Part shown: piece by piece, positions 43,001-54,182 of the stretch
How the letters are laid out: every line of letters begins with the position of its first letter
Numbering within the stretch: the stretch's first letter is position 1
Assembly (NCBI RefSeq): GCF_022809715.1
Contig: NZ_CP094459.1
Coordinates: 2,294,001-2,358,000 of the forward strand
Source of the DNA: Burkholderia pyrrocinia
GTDB taxonomy: Bacteria; Pseudomonadota; Gammaproteobacteria; Burkholderiales; Burkholderiaceae
Direction of reading: 5' to 3'
Length of the DNA stretch: 64,000 nt
Made by a program: the position numbers and the translations under genes
Notes under the pieces: model-generated
Database searches by the model: none
Told to the model about the DNA's origin: nothing
What the model saw: the letters and a program-made list of their open reading frames with translations, nothing else

Positions 43001-43580
43001 CGCGCGTCAGGTTCTCGCGCGTGTCGTGCAGGCGGTTCTCGGTTTCGCGGCGGCGTTCCTTGTACTTCGACACGCCCGCGGCTTCCTCGAGGAACACGCG
43101 CAGCTCTTCCGGCTTCGCCTCGATGATCCGCGCGATCATGCCCTGCCCGATGATCGCGTACGCACGCGGCCCGAGGCCGGTGCCGAGGAAGATGTCCTGG
43201 ATGTCGCGGCGGCGGGCCGGCAGGTTGTTGATGTAGTAGCTCGACGTGCCGTCGCGCGTCAGCACGCGCTTCACGGCGATTTCGCCGTACTGGCCCCACT
43301 GCCCGGCCGCGCGGCCGTCGGAGTTGTCGAAGATCAGCTCGACGCTGGCCCGGCTGCCGGGCTTGCGGGCGGTCGAGCCGTTGAAGATCACGTCCTGCAT
43401 CGATTCGCCGCGCAGCTCGGAGGCGCGCGACTCGCCGAGCACCCAGCGCACGGCGTCGATGATGTTGGACTTGCCGCACCCGTTCGGGCCCACCACGCCG
43501 ACAAGCTGGCCCGGAACCTGGAAATGCGTGGGATCGACGAAGGATTTGAAGCCAGCGAGTTTGATCGAGCTCAGACGCAC
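40068..43580 (-). CDS. smc: Chromosome partition/condensation protein SMC
   Basis: A 1170-residue SMC ATPase. Walker A GPNGCGKSN at residues 31-39, a long coiled coil, a hinge near residues 500-650 (PWLDKHELGALPRLWKKLHV to VGVQLYAADSEQAG), a second coiled coil, and the C-terminal signature/Walker B region HLLSGGEKALTATALVFAMF then FCLLDEVDAPLDDAN. GTG 43580 gives MRLSSIKLAGFKSFVDPT, the universal N-terminus; upstream codons in the same frame are non-conserved. scpA and scpB are not nearby. 139 bp after the EamA gene, 85 bp before zipA. Confidence 0.97.
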   Translation of the reverse strand: MRLSSIKLAGFKSFVDPTHFQVPGQLVGVVGPNGCGKSNIIDAVRWVLGESRASELRGESMQDVIFNGSTARKPGSRASVELIFDNSDGRAAGQWGQYGEIAVKRVLTRDGTSSYYINNLPARRRDIQDIFLGTGLGPRAYAIIGQGMIARIIEAKPEELRVFLEEAAGVSKYKERRRETENRLHDTRENLTRVEDIVRELGANLEKLEAQAVVATKYKELVADGEEKQRLLWLLRKNEAAGEQQKQQRAIEQAQIDLEAQTARLREVESQLETLRVAHYSASDAMQGAQGALYEANAEVSRLEAEIKFIVESRNRVQAQIAALNAQREQWRAQAEKSQDELEEAEEARAMADEKAALAEDNAAAKHDALPALEAKWRDAQAQLNDERARIAQTEQSLKLEAAHQRNADQQLQQLQQRHERLKSEAGGLDAPDEAQLEELRMQLAEQEEILAEAQARLADAQETVPRLDGERRAAQERVQAEGAQIHQLEARLAALKQLQENVQTEGKVQPWLDKHELGALPRLWKKLHVEAGWEAALEAVLRERLAALEVSNLDWVKAFATDAPPAKLAFYAPPAAGEPPAAVAGLRPVLSLVRIDDAGIRAVLNDWLGNVYVADDVAQALATRTQLPAGGAFVVKAGHIVTRVGVQLYAADSEQAGMLARQQEIENLTRQVRAQALLADEARTAAVRAEAAHTQATQALGDVRAQAERATQRVHALQMDVLKLAQAHERYTQRSTQIREELEEIGAQIEEQRALRAESEANFERFDGELAELQARFEDNQLAFESLDESLTQARQEARDLERGANDARFAARNAVTRIDELKRSIQVAHEQSERVAASLEDARAELETINEQTAHTGLQDALEIRAVKEEALQAARIELDDLTAKLRASDEQRLVAERSLQPLRDRITELQLKEQAARLSVEQFAEQLATAEVDEAALSEKLTPDLKPSYLQGEVTRLNNAINALGPVNMAALDELKAASERKVFLDAQSADLIDAITTLEDAIHKIDQETRTLLQGTFDEVNRHFSDLFPRLFGGGQAKLIMTGDEILDAGVQVMAQPPGKKNATIHLLSGGEKALTATALVFAMFQLNPAPFCLLDEVDAPLDDANTERFANLVRAMSDKTQFLFISHNKIAMEMAQQLIGVTMQEQGVSRIVAVDMETAAGFAQN

Positions 43581-43719
43581 GGCGGTATCGGATGTGAAGA
43601 AGGTGTGAAACGGACGGGGCCGTGCTGCGCGGGACCGGACGGCCCATGCGCGCGACGCGCCCCGGAATTCAAAAGCGGGGCCGCGCGCATACAGCGTTGG
43701 GCCCCGCAAACGGCTTCCA

Positions 43720-44661
43720 TCATACCATCGCGCGTGCGCCGTCCCGACCGTCGCCGGGTTTGCCCGGTGCCGGCGCGGCACGATGGACCCTGCTCGACAG
43801 CAGTGTCGCCAGCACGATGCACACGCCGCCCGCCCACTCGCGCGCGCTCGGCAGCTCGTTCGCGAACACCCACGCCGACAGCGCGGTGATCACGATCTCG
43901 AACAGCATGATGATCGACGCACGGTTCGCCGGCACGCGCGCGAGGCCATATTGCACGAGCAGGTTGTTCGCCGCCATCGTCACGCCGATCGCGGCGACGA
44001 TCAGCGCGGCGACGCCGAGCTGGCCGCCCGCCGGCACGGCCGGCAACCCTTCGAACAGCGACGCGATCGCGCCGAATACCGCAGCGCCGCCGAACAGCGT
44101 CGCGGTGCGCATCTCCGCGCGCATCCCGGGCAGCTCGCGGCTCGCCTTGATCACGAGCACGTTGCTCATCGCGAAACTCAGCCCGGCCGCGAGACCGGCC
44201 CATTCGGCCGGGTTGGCCGGCAGCGGCAAGCCGAGCTTCGGCGACCACAGCATCAGCATCGCGCCGCCGATCGACAGCGCCGCCAGCCCCGCTCCTGCCC
44301 AGGTCAGCCGCTCGCGCAGCAGGAAGTGCGCGTAAATCGCGGTCCATGCGGGGGTCAGGTAGAACAGCAGCATCACGCGGAGCACCTCGCCGTGGATCGT
44401 GCCCCACACGAAACCGAGGTTCGTCACGCCGGCCGTGACCGCGATGCCCGGCAGCACCCAGTGCCAGCGCAGTGTCGCGATCGTACGGTGCCGCGTGACG
44501 ATCACGAACAGGAACGCGACGACGCTCGTCAGCGCGCTCGCCAGCGTGCCCGTCACGCCGAGCGATGCGAGGATCCGCAACGGATACCAGATCAGGCCCC
44601 ATACCGACGCGCCGATCAGGATGGCCAGCGTCGGCAGGCTGCCGCGTACCGCGTTATTCAT
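43720..44661 (-). CDS. EamA/DMT family transporter
   Basis: A 313-residue membrane protein with ten hydrophobic segments in two EamA repeats (TLAILIGASVWGLIWYPLRI at the start; the second repeat ends with AREWAGGVCIVLATLL). C-terminal tail is basic and Pro/Gly-rich. It is divergent from dapC and precedes smc on the same strand. Substrate unknown; it is only distantly like the exporter at 4.0-5.0 kb. Confidence 0.85.
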   Translation of the reverse strand: MNNAVRGSLPTLAILIGASVWGLIWYPLRILASLGVTGTLASALTSVVAFLFVIVTRHRTIATLRWHWVLPGIAVTAGVTNLGFVWGTIHGEVLRVMLLFYLTPAWTAIYAHFLLRERLTWAGAGLAALSIGGAMLMLWSPKLGLPLPANPAEWAGLAAGLSFAMSNVLVIKASRELPGMRAEMRTATLFGGAAVFGAIASLFEGLPAVPAGGQLGVAALIVAAIGVTMAANNLLVQYGLARVPANRASIIMLFEIVITALSAWVFANELPSAREWAGGVCIVLATLLSSRVHRAAPAPGKPGDGRDGARAMV

Positions 44662-44731
44662 TTGGTTCGATACCCTTTATTCGACCGGCCCGGCCGCCGT
44701 TCCGGCGGGCCGTGACCGCATTCCGTCACGC

Positions 44732-44737
44732 TATAAT
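44732..44737 (+). promoter_or_regulatory. -10 element (TATAAT) upstream of dapC
   Basis: A perfect TATAAT 84 bp before the dapC start in the 159-bp divergent spacer. No good -35 hexamer is seen at 16-18 bp, so activation by a regulator or a weak promoter is possible. It would give a leader of about 75-80 nt. Confidence 0.5.
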
Positions 44738-44820
44738 CGTCCGTTGCGACCCGCGCGCCGTCGGCGCCCGTTCGCAGCCGCGCGGCACGCCCGCCGCTTC
44801 TTTCGCTCCAACCGGCCGCG

Positions 44821-46053
44821 ATGGCCGCTTCGCCCGTGAACCCTCGACTCGACTCGCTCCAGCCCTATCCCTTCGAAAAGCTGCGCGCCCTGTTCAAGGA
44901 CGTGACGCCCTCCGGCGCCCTCAAACCGATCAGCTTCGGCATCGGCGAGCCCAAGCACCCGACCCCGGCGCTGATCCGCGACGCCGTGGTGGCCGCGCTC
45001 GACGGCCTCGCGTCGTACCCGGCCACGGCCGGCTCGGACGCGCTGCGCACGTCGATCGCGCACTGGCTCGAGCGCCGCTACGGGCTGCCGGCGATCGATC
45101 CGGCCACGCAGGTGCTGCCCGTGTCGGGGTCGCGCGAGGCGCTGTTCTCGCTCGCGCAGACCGTGATCGACGCGCGCCCGTCCGGGCACGGCGAGAAGGC
45201 GATCGTACTCTGTCCGAATCCCTTCTATCAAATTTACGAAGGCGCGGCGCTGCTGGCCGGTGCCGAACCCTATTTCGCGAACAGCGACCCGGCCCGCAAC
45301 TTCGCGTGCGACTACGCGGCCGTGCCCGACGACGTCTGGGCGCGCACGCAGCTGCTGTACGTGTGCTCGCCGGGCAACCCGACGGGCGCCGTGCTGACGC
45401 TCGACGACTGGCGCGAGCTGTTCGCGCTGTCCGACCGCCACGGTTTCGTGATCGCGTCCGATGAATGCTATTCGGAAATCTATTTCGACGAAGCGGCGCC
45501 GCCGCTCGGCGGCCTCGAGGCCGCGCACCGCCTCGGCCGCGGCTTCGAGCGGCTCGTGATGCTGTCGAGCCTGTCGAAGCGCTCGAACGTGCCGGGCATG
45601 CGCTCGGGCTTCGTCGCCGGCGACGCGGCGCTGCTGAAGAAATTCCTGCTGTACCGCACGTACCACGGCGCGGCGCTGTCGCCGGTCTGGCAGCACGCCA
45701 GCATCGCCGCGTGGAACGACGAGGCGCACGTGCGCGAGAACCGCGCGCTGTACCTGCAGAAGTTCAATACGGTCACGCCGATGCTCGCCGACGTGATCGA
45801 CGTGAAACTGCCCGACGCCGCGTTCTACCTGTGGGCCGACGTATCGCGCACCGGGCTGTCGGACACCGAGTTCGCCCGCCGCCTGTACGCCGACTATAAT
45901 GTTACGGTTCTGCCCGGCTCGTACCTGGCGCGCGATGCGCACGGGTCGAATCCGGGCCGCGATTTCATCCGGATCGCGCTCGTCGCGGGCACCCCCGAAT
46001 GCGTCGAGGGCGCGCAACGCATCGTCGATTTCTGCCGTTCTCTCGCGCGGTAA
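44821..46053 (+). CDS. dapC: N-succinyldiaminopimelate aminotransferase
   Basis: A 410-residue fold-type I PLP aminotransferase making N-succinyl-LL-diaminopimelate in the lysine/peptidoglycan pathway. Conserved [19 protein letters not shown] at the N-terminus, [28 protein letters not shown], and the PLP lysine in [15 protein letters not shown] (K253). Position immediately before dapD makes DapC the natural call over other class I aminotransferases. A GTG at 44836 (MNPRLDSL...) is an alternative start; neither has a strong Shine-Dalgarno. dapD starts 44 bp later. Confidence 0.93.
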   Translation: MAASPVNPRLDSLQPYPFEKLRALFKDVTPSGALKPISFGIGEPKHPTPALIRDAVVAALDGLASYPATAGSDALRTSIAHWLERRYGLPAIDPATQVLPVSGSREALFSLAQTVIDARPSGHGEKAIVLCPNPFYQIYEGAALLAGAEPYFANSDPARNFACDYAAVPDDVWARTQLLYVCSPGNPTGAVLTLDDWRELFALSDRHGFVIASDECYSEIYFDEAAPPLGGLEAAHRLGRGFERLVMLSSLSKRSNVPGMRSGFVAGDAALLKKFLLYRTYHGAALSPVWQHASIAAWNDEAHVRENRALYLQKFNTVTPMLADVIDVKLPDAAFYLWADVSRTGLSDTEFARRLYADYNVTVLPGSYLARDAHGSNPGRDFIRIALVAGTPECVEGAQRIVDFCRSLAR

Positions 46054-46097
46054 TCGTCCATCCCGATCAATTCCATCCATCTCCTGCGAAAACGAAC

Positions 46098-48516
<2,419 letters not shown>

Positions 48517-48527
48517 TGGAGCCTCGC

Positions 48528-49436
48528 ATGACGACACCTTTTGCAACTGTTCGCGACCTGCTGCGCTACGCGGTCACGCGCTTCTCGAAGGCGAAGCTCG
48601 CCTTCGGCCACGGCTCCGACAATGCGTACGACGAAGCGGCCTACCTCGTGCTGCATACGCTCGACCTGCCGCTCGACACGCTCGAGCCGTTCCTCGACGC
48701 GCGGCTGCTGCCCGATGAAATCGCGGCCGTGCTCGCCGTGATCGAACGGCGCGCGACCGACCGCGTGCCGGCCGCGTATCTCACGCATGAAGCCTGGATG
48801 CATGGCCACCGCTTCTACGTCGACGAACGCGTGATCGTGCCGCGCTCGTTCATCGGCGAGCTGCTCGACGACGGGCTGCAGCCATACGTCGCCGATCCCG
48901 AGCAGGTCGGCGCGGTGCTCGAACTGTGCACGGGCTCCGGCTGCCTTGCGATCCTCGCGGCGAGCGCGTTCCCGAACGCCGAGATCGATGCGGTCGACCT
49001 GTCCGACAAGGCGCTCGAAGTCGCGGAGATCAACGTGCGCGACTACGGCCTCGAAGACCGCATCGCGCTGCACCGCGGCGACCTCTACGCGCCGCTGCCC
49101 GCGTTCCGCACCGACCCCGGCGCACGCTACGACGTGATCCTGACGAACCCGCCGTACGTGAACGCGGCGTCGATGGCCGCGCTGCCGCCCGAATACCGGC
49201 ACGAGCCGGAGATGGCGCTCGCGGGCGGCGACGATGGAATGGACATCGTGCGACGCATCGTCGCCGAAGCACACCGCTGGCTGCACGACGACGGCGTGCT
49301 CGTCGTCGAGATCGGCAACGAGCGCGAGCACGTCGAAGCCGCGTTCGGCGGCCTCGAACTCACGTGGCTGCCCACCAGCGCGGGCGACGACACCGTATTC
49401 CTGATCCAGGCGTCGGACCTGCCGCGCAAGGGCTGA
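48528..49436 (+). CDS. prmB: 50S ribosomal protein L3 glutamine methyltransferase
   Basis: A 302-residue N5-glutamine methyltransferase. The AdoMet site is LELCTGSGCLAILAASAFPN and the substrate-glutamine motif NPPY lies in YDVILTNPPYVNAASMAALP. HEAWMHGHRFYVDERVIVPR (SFIGELLDDG follows) distinguishes PrmB from PrmC. ATG 48528 has GGAG six bases before it; an ATG at 48516 overlapping the dapE stop is the alternative. Closed by a 13-bp hairpin downstream. Confidence 0.93.
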   Translation: MTTPFATVRDLLRYAVTRFSKAKLAFGHGSDNAYDEAAYLVLHTLDLPLDTLEPFLDARLLPDEIAAVLAVIERRATDRVPAAYLTHEAWMHGHRFYVDERVIVPRSFIGELLDDGLQPYVADPEQVGAVLELCTGSGCLAILAASAFPNAEIDAVDLSDKALEVAEINVRDYGLEDRIALHRGDLYAPLPAFRTDPGARYDVILTNPPYVNAASMAALPPEYRHEPEMALAGGDDGMDIVRRIVAEAHRWLHDDGVLVVEIGNEREHVEAAFGGLELTWLPTSAGDDTVFLIQASDLPRKG

Positions 49437-49452
49437 GCCGCCCGGCTCCCCG

Positions 49453-49482
49453 ACCGTGCGGCGCACCACTGCGCCGCACGGT
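49453..49482 (+). terminator. Hairpin downstream of prmB
   Basis: Perfect 13-bp stem (ACCGTGCGGCGCA / TGCGCCGCACGGT) with loop CCAC, 16 bp after the prmB stop. Only two T follow, so termination may be weak or Rho-dependent, but the stem is very stable. Confidence 0.65.
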
Positions 49483-49543
49483 TGGGTAAGATGCGCGTAA
49501 GCGGCCGCCGCGCCGCACGACCTCAGGAGTCCGTCACGCGCCC

Positions 49544-50992
49544 ATGACCCTCGACTGGCTACATCTCGGCACCCTGATCCTGACCATCCACGTGCTCGGG
49601 ATCGTCGCGGCGTGCCACGCGATCATGAACACGCGCACGTCGCAAGGCGCGATCGCTTGGGCCGTCTCGCTCGCCGCGATGCCGTACCTGACGCTCGTTC
49701 CATACCTGTTCCTCGGCCGCAGCAAGTTCTCCGGCTACGTCGACGCACGGCGCCACGAGCTGGAACTGTTGCGCACGCACACACCGCGCTCGCCGTGGCT
49801 CAGCACCCATGTGACCGACGCAACCGACGGGCCGGCGGCCGCCGCGCTCGGGCCGGCCGCCGTGCTCGCGCTCACGCGGCTCGGCGGCATGCCGTTCCTC
49901 GGCGGCAATTCGGTGCGCACGCTCGTGAACGGCGACGCGACGTTCTCGGCGATCCTGTCGGCGATCGACGGCGCGCGCGACTACGTGGTCGTCCAGTTCT
50001 TCATCGTGCGCGACGATGCGCTCGGCCAGATGCTGCGCGACTCGCTGCTGGCGCGTGCGGCGGCCGGCGTGCGCTGCTGCCTGCTGTACGACAGCATCGG
50101 CAGCTTCGACCTGCCGCACAGCTACGTCGACACCTTGCGCCGTGGCGGCGTCGAGGTCCATCCGTTCGCGACCAATCGCAAGTTCGTCAACCGCTTCCAG
50201 CTCAACTTCCGCAACCATCGCAAGATCGTCGTGGTCGACGGCAATCGCGCGTTCGTCGGCGGCCACAACGTCGGCGTCGAATATCTCGGCGCGAAGCCGC
50301 GCCTGTCGCCGTGGCGCGACACGCACATCGAGATCCGCGGCCCCGTGGTCGCAAGCATCCAGTACGTGTTCGCCGAAGACTGGCACTGGGCGACGCAGAA
50401 GCTGCCGCCGCTCGCGCTGCCGCCGCCCGCACAGCCCGGCGACGGCATGCATTGCCTCGTGGTGCCGATGGGGCCGGCCGACAAGCAGGAAACCGGCTCG
50501 CTGTTCTTCGTCGAGGCGATCAATGCCGCGCGCGAGCGGATCTGGATCACCTCGCCGTACCTCGTCCCCGACGAAGCCGTGCTCTCAGCGCTGAAGCTCG
50601 CGGTGATGCGCGGCGTCGACGTGCGCATCCTGATCCCGAGCCGGCGCGATCACTACGTGGTGTTCGAGGCGTCGAAGCTGTACGCGCGCGACCTGATCGA
50701 CGCGGGCGTCAAGGTGTTCCGCTACCGGCCCGGCTTCCTGCACCAGAAGGTGGTGCTGATCGACCGCATCGCGGCCGCGATCGGCAGCGCGAATCTCGAC
50801 AACCGCTCGTTCCGACTCAACTTCGAGATCATGGTGCTGACCGTCGACCGCGCATTCGCCGACGAGGTCGAGACGATGCTAGATGCCGACTTCGCGCAGG
50901 CGTACGGCGTCGATGCGAACGAATACCGCCAGTCGCCCGCATGGCGGCGGATCGCGATGCACGTCGCGCGGCTGTTCGCGCCGATCCTGTAG
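49544..50992 (+). CDS. cls: Cardiolipin synthase (phospholipase D type)
   Basis: A 482-residue membrane enzyme making cardiolipin from two phosphatidylglycerols. Two N-terminal membrane helices (LGTLILTIHVLGIVAACHAI, then AIAWAVSLAAMPYLTLVPYL), a linker, and two PLD/HKD motifs: HRKIVVVDGNRAFVGGHNVG and HQKVVLIDRIAAAIGSANLD. Length and topology fit ClsA. It is convergent with the glutathione peroxidase gene 63 bp away; no terminator was seen between them. Confidence 0.94.
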   Translation: MTLDWLHLGTLILTIHVLGIVAACHAIMNTRTSQGAIAWAVSLAAMPYLTLVPYLFLGRSKFSGYVDARRHELELLRTHTPRSPWLSTHVTDATDGPAAAALGPAAVLALTRLGGMPFLGGNSVRTLVNGDATFSAILSAIDGARDYVVVQFFIVRDDALGQMLRDSLLARAAAGVRCCLLYDSIGSFDLPHSYVDTLRRGGVEVHPFATNRKFVNRFQLNFRNHRKIVVVDGNRAFVGGHNVGVEYLGAKPRLSPWRDTHIEIRGPVVASIQYVFAEDWHWATQKLPPLALPPPAQPGDGMHCLVVPMGPADKQETGSLFFVEAINAARERIWITSPYLVPDEAVLSALKLAVMRGVDVRILIPSRRDHYVVFEASKLYARDLIDAGVKVFRYRPGFLHQKVVLIDRIAAAIGSANLDNRSFRLNFEIMVLTVDRAFADEVETMLDADFAQAYGVDANEYRQSPAWRRIAMHVARLFAPIL

Positions 50993-51055
50993 CCGCAGGA
51001 AGGACGGCAGCGCCGGCGCGATCCGCACCGGCACGGCGCACGTCGCCCCACGCCG

Positions 51056-51535
51056 TCACAGCAGCTTGTCGATATCCGCGGCGATTTCGTCGGGCTTGGT
51101 CGACGGCGCGTAGCGCTTGACGATGCGCCCTTCGCGGTCGATCAGGAATTTCGTGAAATTCCACTTGATCGCCTTGAGGCCGAGAATGCCGGGCGCCTCG
51201 TCGGTCAGGTAGCGGTACAGCGGATGCGCATGGTCGCCCTTCACGTCGATCTTCGCGAACATCGGGAACGTGACGCCGTAATTGCGCTCGCAGAACGCGC
51301 CGATCTGCGCGGCGTCGCCGGGCTCCTGCTTGCCGAACTGGTTGCACGGGAAGCCGAGCACGAAGAAGCCGCGCGCCGCGTACTGGTCGTACAGTTTCTG
51401 CAGGCCCGCGTATTGCGGCGTGAAACCGCACTCGCTCGCGGTGTTGACGATCAGCAGCACCTTGCCGCGATACGCGTCGAGCGAAACCGGCGCGCCGGCG
51501 AGCGTCTCTGCGCTGAACGAATACAGGGTGGACAT
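51056..51535 (-). CDS. Glutathione peroxidase family protein
   Basis: A 159-residue thiol peroxidase of the BtuE/Gpx type. Active-site Cys36 is in [20 protein letters not shown]; the Gln motif is in [15 protein letters not shown] (its Cys could be the resolving thiol) and the Trp motif in [13 protein letters not shown]. It has Cys, not selenocysteine, so thioredoxin is the likely reductant. Alone on its strand, divergent from the ABC-F gene 136 bp away. Confidence 0.93.
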   Translation of the reverse strand: MSTLYSFSAETLAGAPVSLDAYRGKVLLIVNTASECGFTPQYAGLQKLYDQYAARGFFVLGFPCNQFGKQEPGDAAQIGAFCERNYGVTFPMFAKIDVKGDHAHPLYRYLTDEAPGILGLKAIKWNFTKFLIDREGRIVKRYAPSTKPDEIAADIDKLL

Positions 51536-51671
51536 CGGGCACTCCTTTTACGAAACCGGATCGACCTGGAGTCTAGGCGAAATCGCGCCGTTGCGGCATC
51601 CGCCGAGCGGCCGATGCCCGGCAAGAGCGGCGCGCAGTCTAGAATAGCGGTTTTGGCCAGTCATTTCCGCC

Positions 51672-53603
51672 GTGATCCGTTTCAATCAGTTCAGCCTTGC
51701 GCGAGGCACCAAGCCGCTGTTCGAGTCGACCTCGTTCGTGCTCAATCCCGGCGAGAAAGCCGGCCTGATCGGCGCGAACGGCGCCGGCAAGTCGACGCTG
51801 TTCGCGGTCCTGCGCGGCGAGCTGCACTCGGACGCCGGCGATTTCTCGATGCCGCCGTCGTGGCGGATCGCCCATGTGTCGCAGGAAACGCCCGCGGTCG
51901 ACCGCTCGGCGCTCGACTACACGCTCGACGGCGACGCCGCGCTGCGCGAGATCGAGGCACGCATCGCCGCCGCGTCCGCCGCGCATGACGGCGCCGCCGA
52001 AGCCGACGCGCACGCGGCCTTCGCCGATGCCGACGGCTACACCGCGCCCGCCCGCGCCGAAGCGCTGCTGCTCGGCCTCGGCTTCACGCTCGCCCAGACA
52101 CGCGAGCCCGTCGCCAGCTTCTCCGGCGGCTGGCGCATGCGCCTGAACCTCGCGCAGGCGCTGATGTGCCGCTCCGACCTGCTGCTGCTCGACGAACCGA
52201 CCAACCACCTCGACCTCGACGCGATCGTCTGGCTCGAAGACTGGCTGCACCGCTACCCCGGCACGCTCGTCGTGATCTCGCACGACCGCGAATTCCTCGA
52301 TTCGATCTGCAACGTCACGCTGCACCTGGAAAACCGCCAGGTGAAGCGCTACGGCGGCAACTACTCGCAATTCGAAGTGCTGCGCGCGCAGCAACTGGCG
52401 CTGCAGCAAAGCGCATACGAAAAGCAGCAGAAGACGATCGAGCACCTGCAGAGCTTCGTCGACCGCTTCAAGGCCAAGGCCACCAAGGCCAAGCAGGCGC
52501 AAAGCCGGATGAAGGCGCTCGAGAAGATGGAGCTGATCGCGCCCGCGCACATCGCGTCGCCGTTCACGTTCGAATTCCGCACGCCCGACGCCGCGCCGAA
52601 CCCGATGATGGTGATGGAAGACGTCCGCTGCGGCTACCATGCCGACAACGGCGCGGACATCCCGATCGTCGAACGCGTGGCGCTGTCGATCCAGAACGGG
52701 CAGCGCATCGGCCTGCTCGGCGCGAACGGCCAGGGCAAGTCGACGCTGATCAAGACGCTGGCCGGCACGCTCGCGCCGCTGTCGGGCGACGTCCGCGAGG
52801 GCAAGGGGCTGACGATCGGTTATTTCGCACAGCATCAGCTCGAAACGCTGCGCGAGGACGATTCGCCGCTCGCGCATCTCGCGCGGCTCGCACCCGATAC
52901 GCGCGAACAGGAGCTGCGCGACTTCCTCGGCGGCTTCAATTTCTCGGGCGACATGGCGACCAGCGCCGTCGGCCCGTTCTCGGGCGGCGAGAAAGCGCGC
53001 CTCGCGCTCGCGCTGATCATCTGGCAGAAGCCGAACCTGCTGCTGCTCGACGAACCGACGAACCACCTCGATCTCGAAACGCGCCACGCGCTGACGATGG
53101 CGCTCGCGCAGTTCGAAGGCACGCTGATCCTCGTATCGCACGACCGCCACCTGCTGCGCGCGACGACCGACCAGTTCATGCTGGTCGCGAAGCACCGGCT
53201 GCAGCCGTTCGACGGCGACCTCGACGATTACCGCGACTGGCTGCTGCAGCATGCGGCCGAGCAGCGCGCGGCCGCGAAGGCCGACAGCGCGGCTGCGTCG
53301 GGCGCGGGCGCCGCGGCGAACCGCAAGGACCAGAAGCGTCAGGCCGCCGAGGAGCGGCAGCGCCTGTCGGTGTTGAAAAAACCGCTGCAGACGCGCATCA
53401 CGAAGCTCGAAAAGGAAATGGAGACGCTGCACGCGGAGAAGGCGCGCCTCGACGCGTTCGTCGCCGATCCGGCGAGCTACGAGGCCGCGCGCAAGACGGA
53501 GCTGACCGACGCGATCCGCAAGCTCGGGGACGTCAACACGCGTCTCGAAACGATCGAGGCCGACTGGCTCGCCGCGCACGAAGAGCTCGAACAGATCGGC
53601 TGA
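51672..53603 (+). CDS. ABC-F family ATPase (YheS/Uup-like)
   Basis: A 643-residue soluble protein with two ABC cassettes and no membrane domain. First cassette: Walker A GANGAGKST, signature SFSGGWRMRLNLAQAL, Walker B LLLLDEPTNHLDLDAIVWL; linker with YEKQQKTIEHLQSFVDRFKA; second cassette: Walker A GANGQGKST, signature FSGGEKARLALALI, and another LLLLDEPTNHLDLE. The C-terminal ~110 residues are a charged coiled coil as in Uup/YheS. Such proteins act on ribosomes in translation control. The start is GTG (51672). Followed by a strong terminator. Confidence 0.93.
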   Translation: MIRFNQFSLARGTKPLFESTSFVLNPGEKAGLIGANGAGKSTLFAVLRGELHSDAGDFSMPPSWRIAHVSQETPAVDRSALDYTLDGDAALREIEARIAAASAAHDGAAEADAHAAFADADGYTAPARAEALLLGLGFTLAQTREPVASFSGGWRMRLNLAQALMCRSDLLLLDEPTNHLDLDAIVWLEDWLHRYPGTLVVISHDREFLDSICNVTLHLENRQVKRYGGNYSQFEVLRAQQLALQQSAYEKQQKTIEHLQSFVDRFKAKATKAKQAQSRMKALEKMELIAPAHIASPFTFEFRTPDAAPNPMMVMEDVRCGYHADNGADIPIVERVALSIQNGQRIGLLGANGQGKSTLIKTLAGTLAPLSGDVREGKGLTIGYFAQHQLETLREDDSPLAHLARLAPDTREQELRDFLGGFNFSGDMATSAVGPFSGGEKARLALALIIWQKPNLLLLDEPTNHLDLETRHALTMALAQFEGTLILVSHDRHLLRATTDQFMLVAKHRLQPFDGDLDDYRDWLLQHAAEQRAAAKADSAAASGAGAAANRKDQKRQAAEERQRLSVLKKPLQTRITKLEKEMETLHAEKARLDAFVADPASYEAARKTELTDAIRKLGDVNTRLETIEADWLAAHEELEQIG

Positions 53604-53702
53604 ACGCGGCCGCAGTGCAGCCGGCCGGCGCCGCCGGCCAGGCACGCCGGCGGCACCGGTTCTTCGACAAGCCATCGGGCCCGCGCCGGGCCCGCATGCG
53701 AC

Positions 53703-53731
53703 AAGGCCGGGCGCACTGGCCCGGCCTTTTT
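53703..53731 (+). terminator. Terminator of the ABC-F gene
   Basis: AAGGCCGGGC (53703-53712), 6-base loop, GCCCGGCCTT (53719-53728) followed by TTT: a 10-bp perfect stem about 100 bp after the stop. It could also serve the hypothetical gene on the opposite strand, which ends at 53770. Confidence 0.9.
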
Positions 53732-53769
53732 ACTGCCTTTGTCCGTCGGTTCGCAGGCCGCCTGCCGGC

Positions 53770-54036
53770 TCAACGCCGCGGCAACGTATCGCGCGGCAGC
53801 TGCTCGTCGTCGCCCATCAGGTACCGGCGCCCTTCGGTCGGCCGCCGGATCGCCGCGGCGACCTCCGCTTCGGTCACGTCCTCGGACACGACCTTGCGCG
53901 CCAGGCGCCCTTCCTCGTCGATCCATTCGACGATCCGGCATCCGCCGCCCCAGGGCTGGCGAATCGGCTCCGACACGCGGCAGCCGCGCAGGTTGTAAAG
54001 GCGTCCGCCCGGCGCTTCCCCATACGATTTCAACAT
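53770..54036 (-). CDS. Small conserved hypothetical protein
   Basis: An 88-residue protein beginning LKSYGEAPGGRLYNLRGCRV and continuing EPIRQPWGGGCRIVEWIDEE with a helical VTEAEVAAAIRRPTEGRRYL and a basic tail. ATG 54036 is chosen for the GAAGGGAA just upstream; the frame stays open ten codons further. It resembles small Burkholderia-lineage proteins of unknown function (perhaps DUF2866; not verifiable here). Two Cys and several Trp/Gly suggest a small folded domain. It lies 146 bp after radA on the same strand. Confidence 0.6.
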   Translation of the reverse strand: MLKSYGEAPGGRLYNLRGCRVSEPIRQPWGGGCRIVEWIDEEGRLARKVVSEDVTEAEVAAAIRRPTEGRRYLMGDDEQLPRDTLPRR

Positions 54037-54182
54037 AGGTTCCCTTCGCATTGCGCGGTTCGACAATCCGGCAAAGGATAGGGAAAAGCGATGTCCGGCG
54101 GGTTACATCAGCCTACATATTCTTTACAGAGAATTACGCGACAGATCGCCGGCAGCCACAGCCCGCGCGGCTGCCGGGCCGA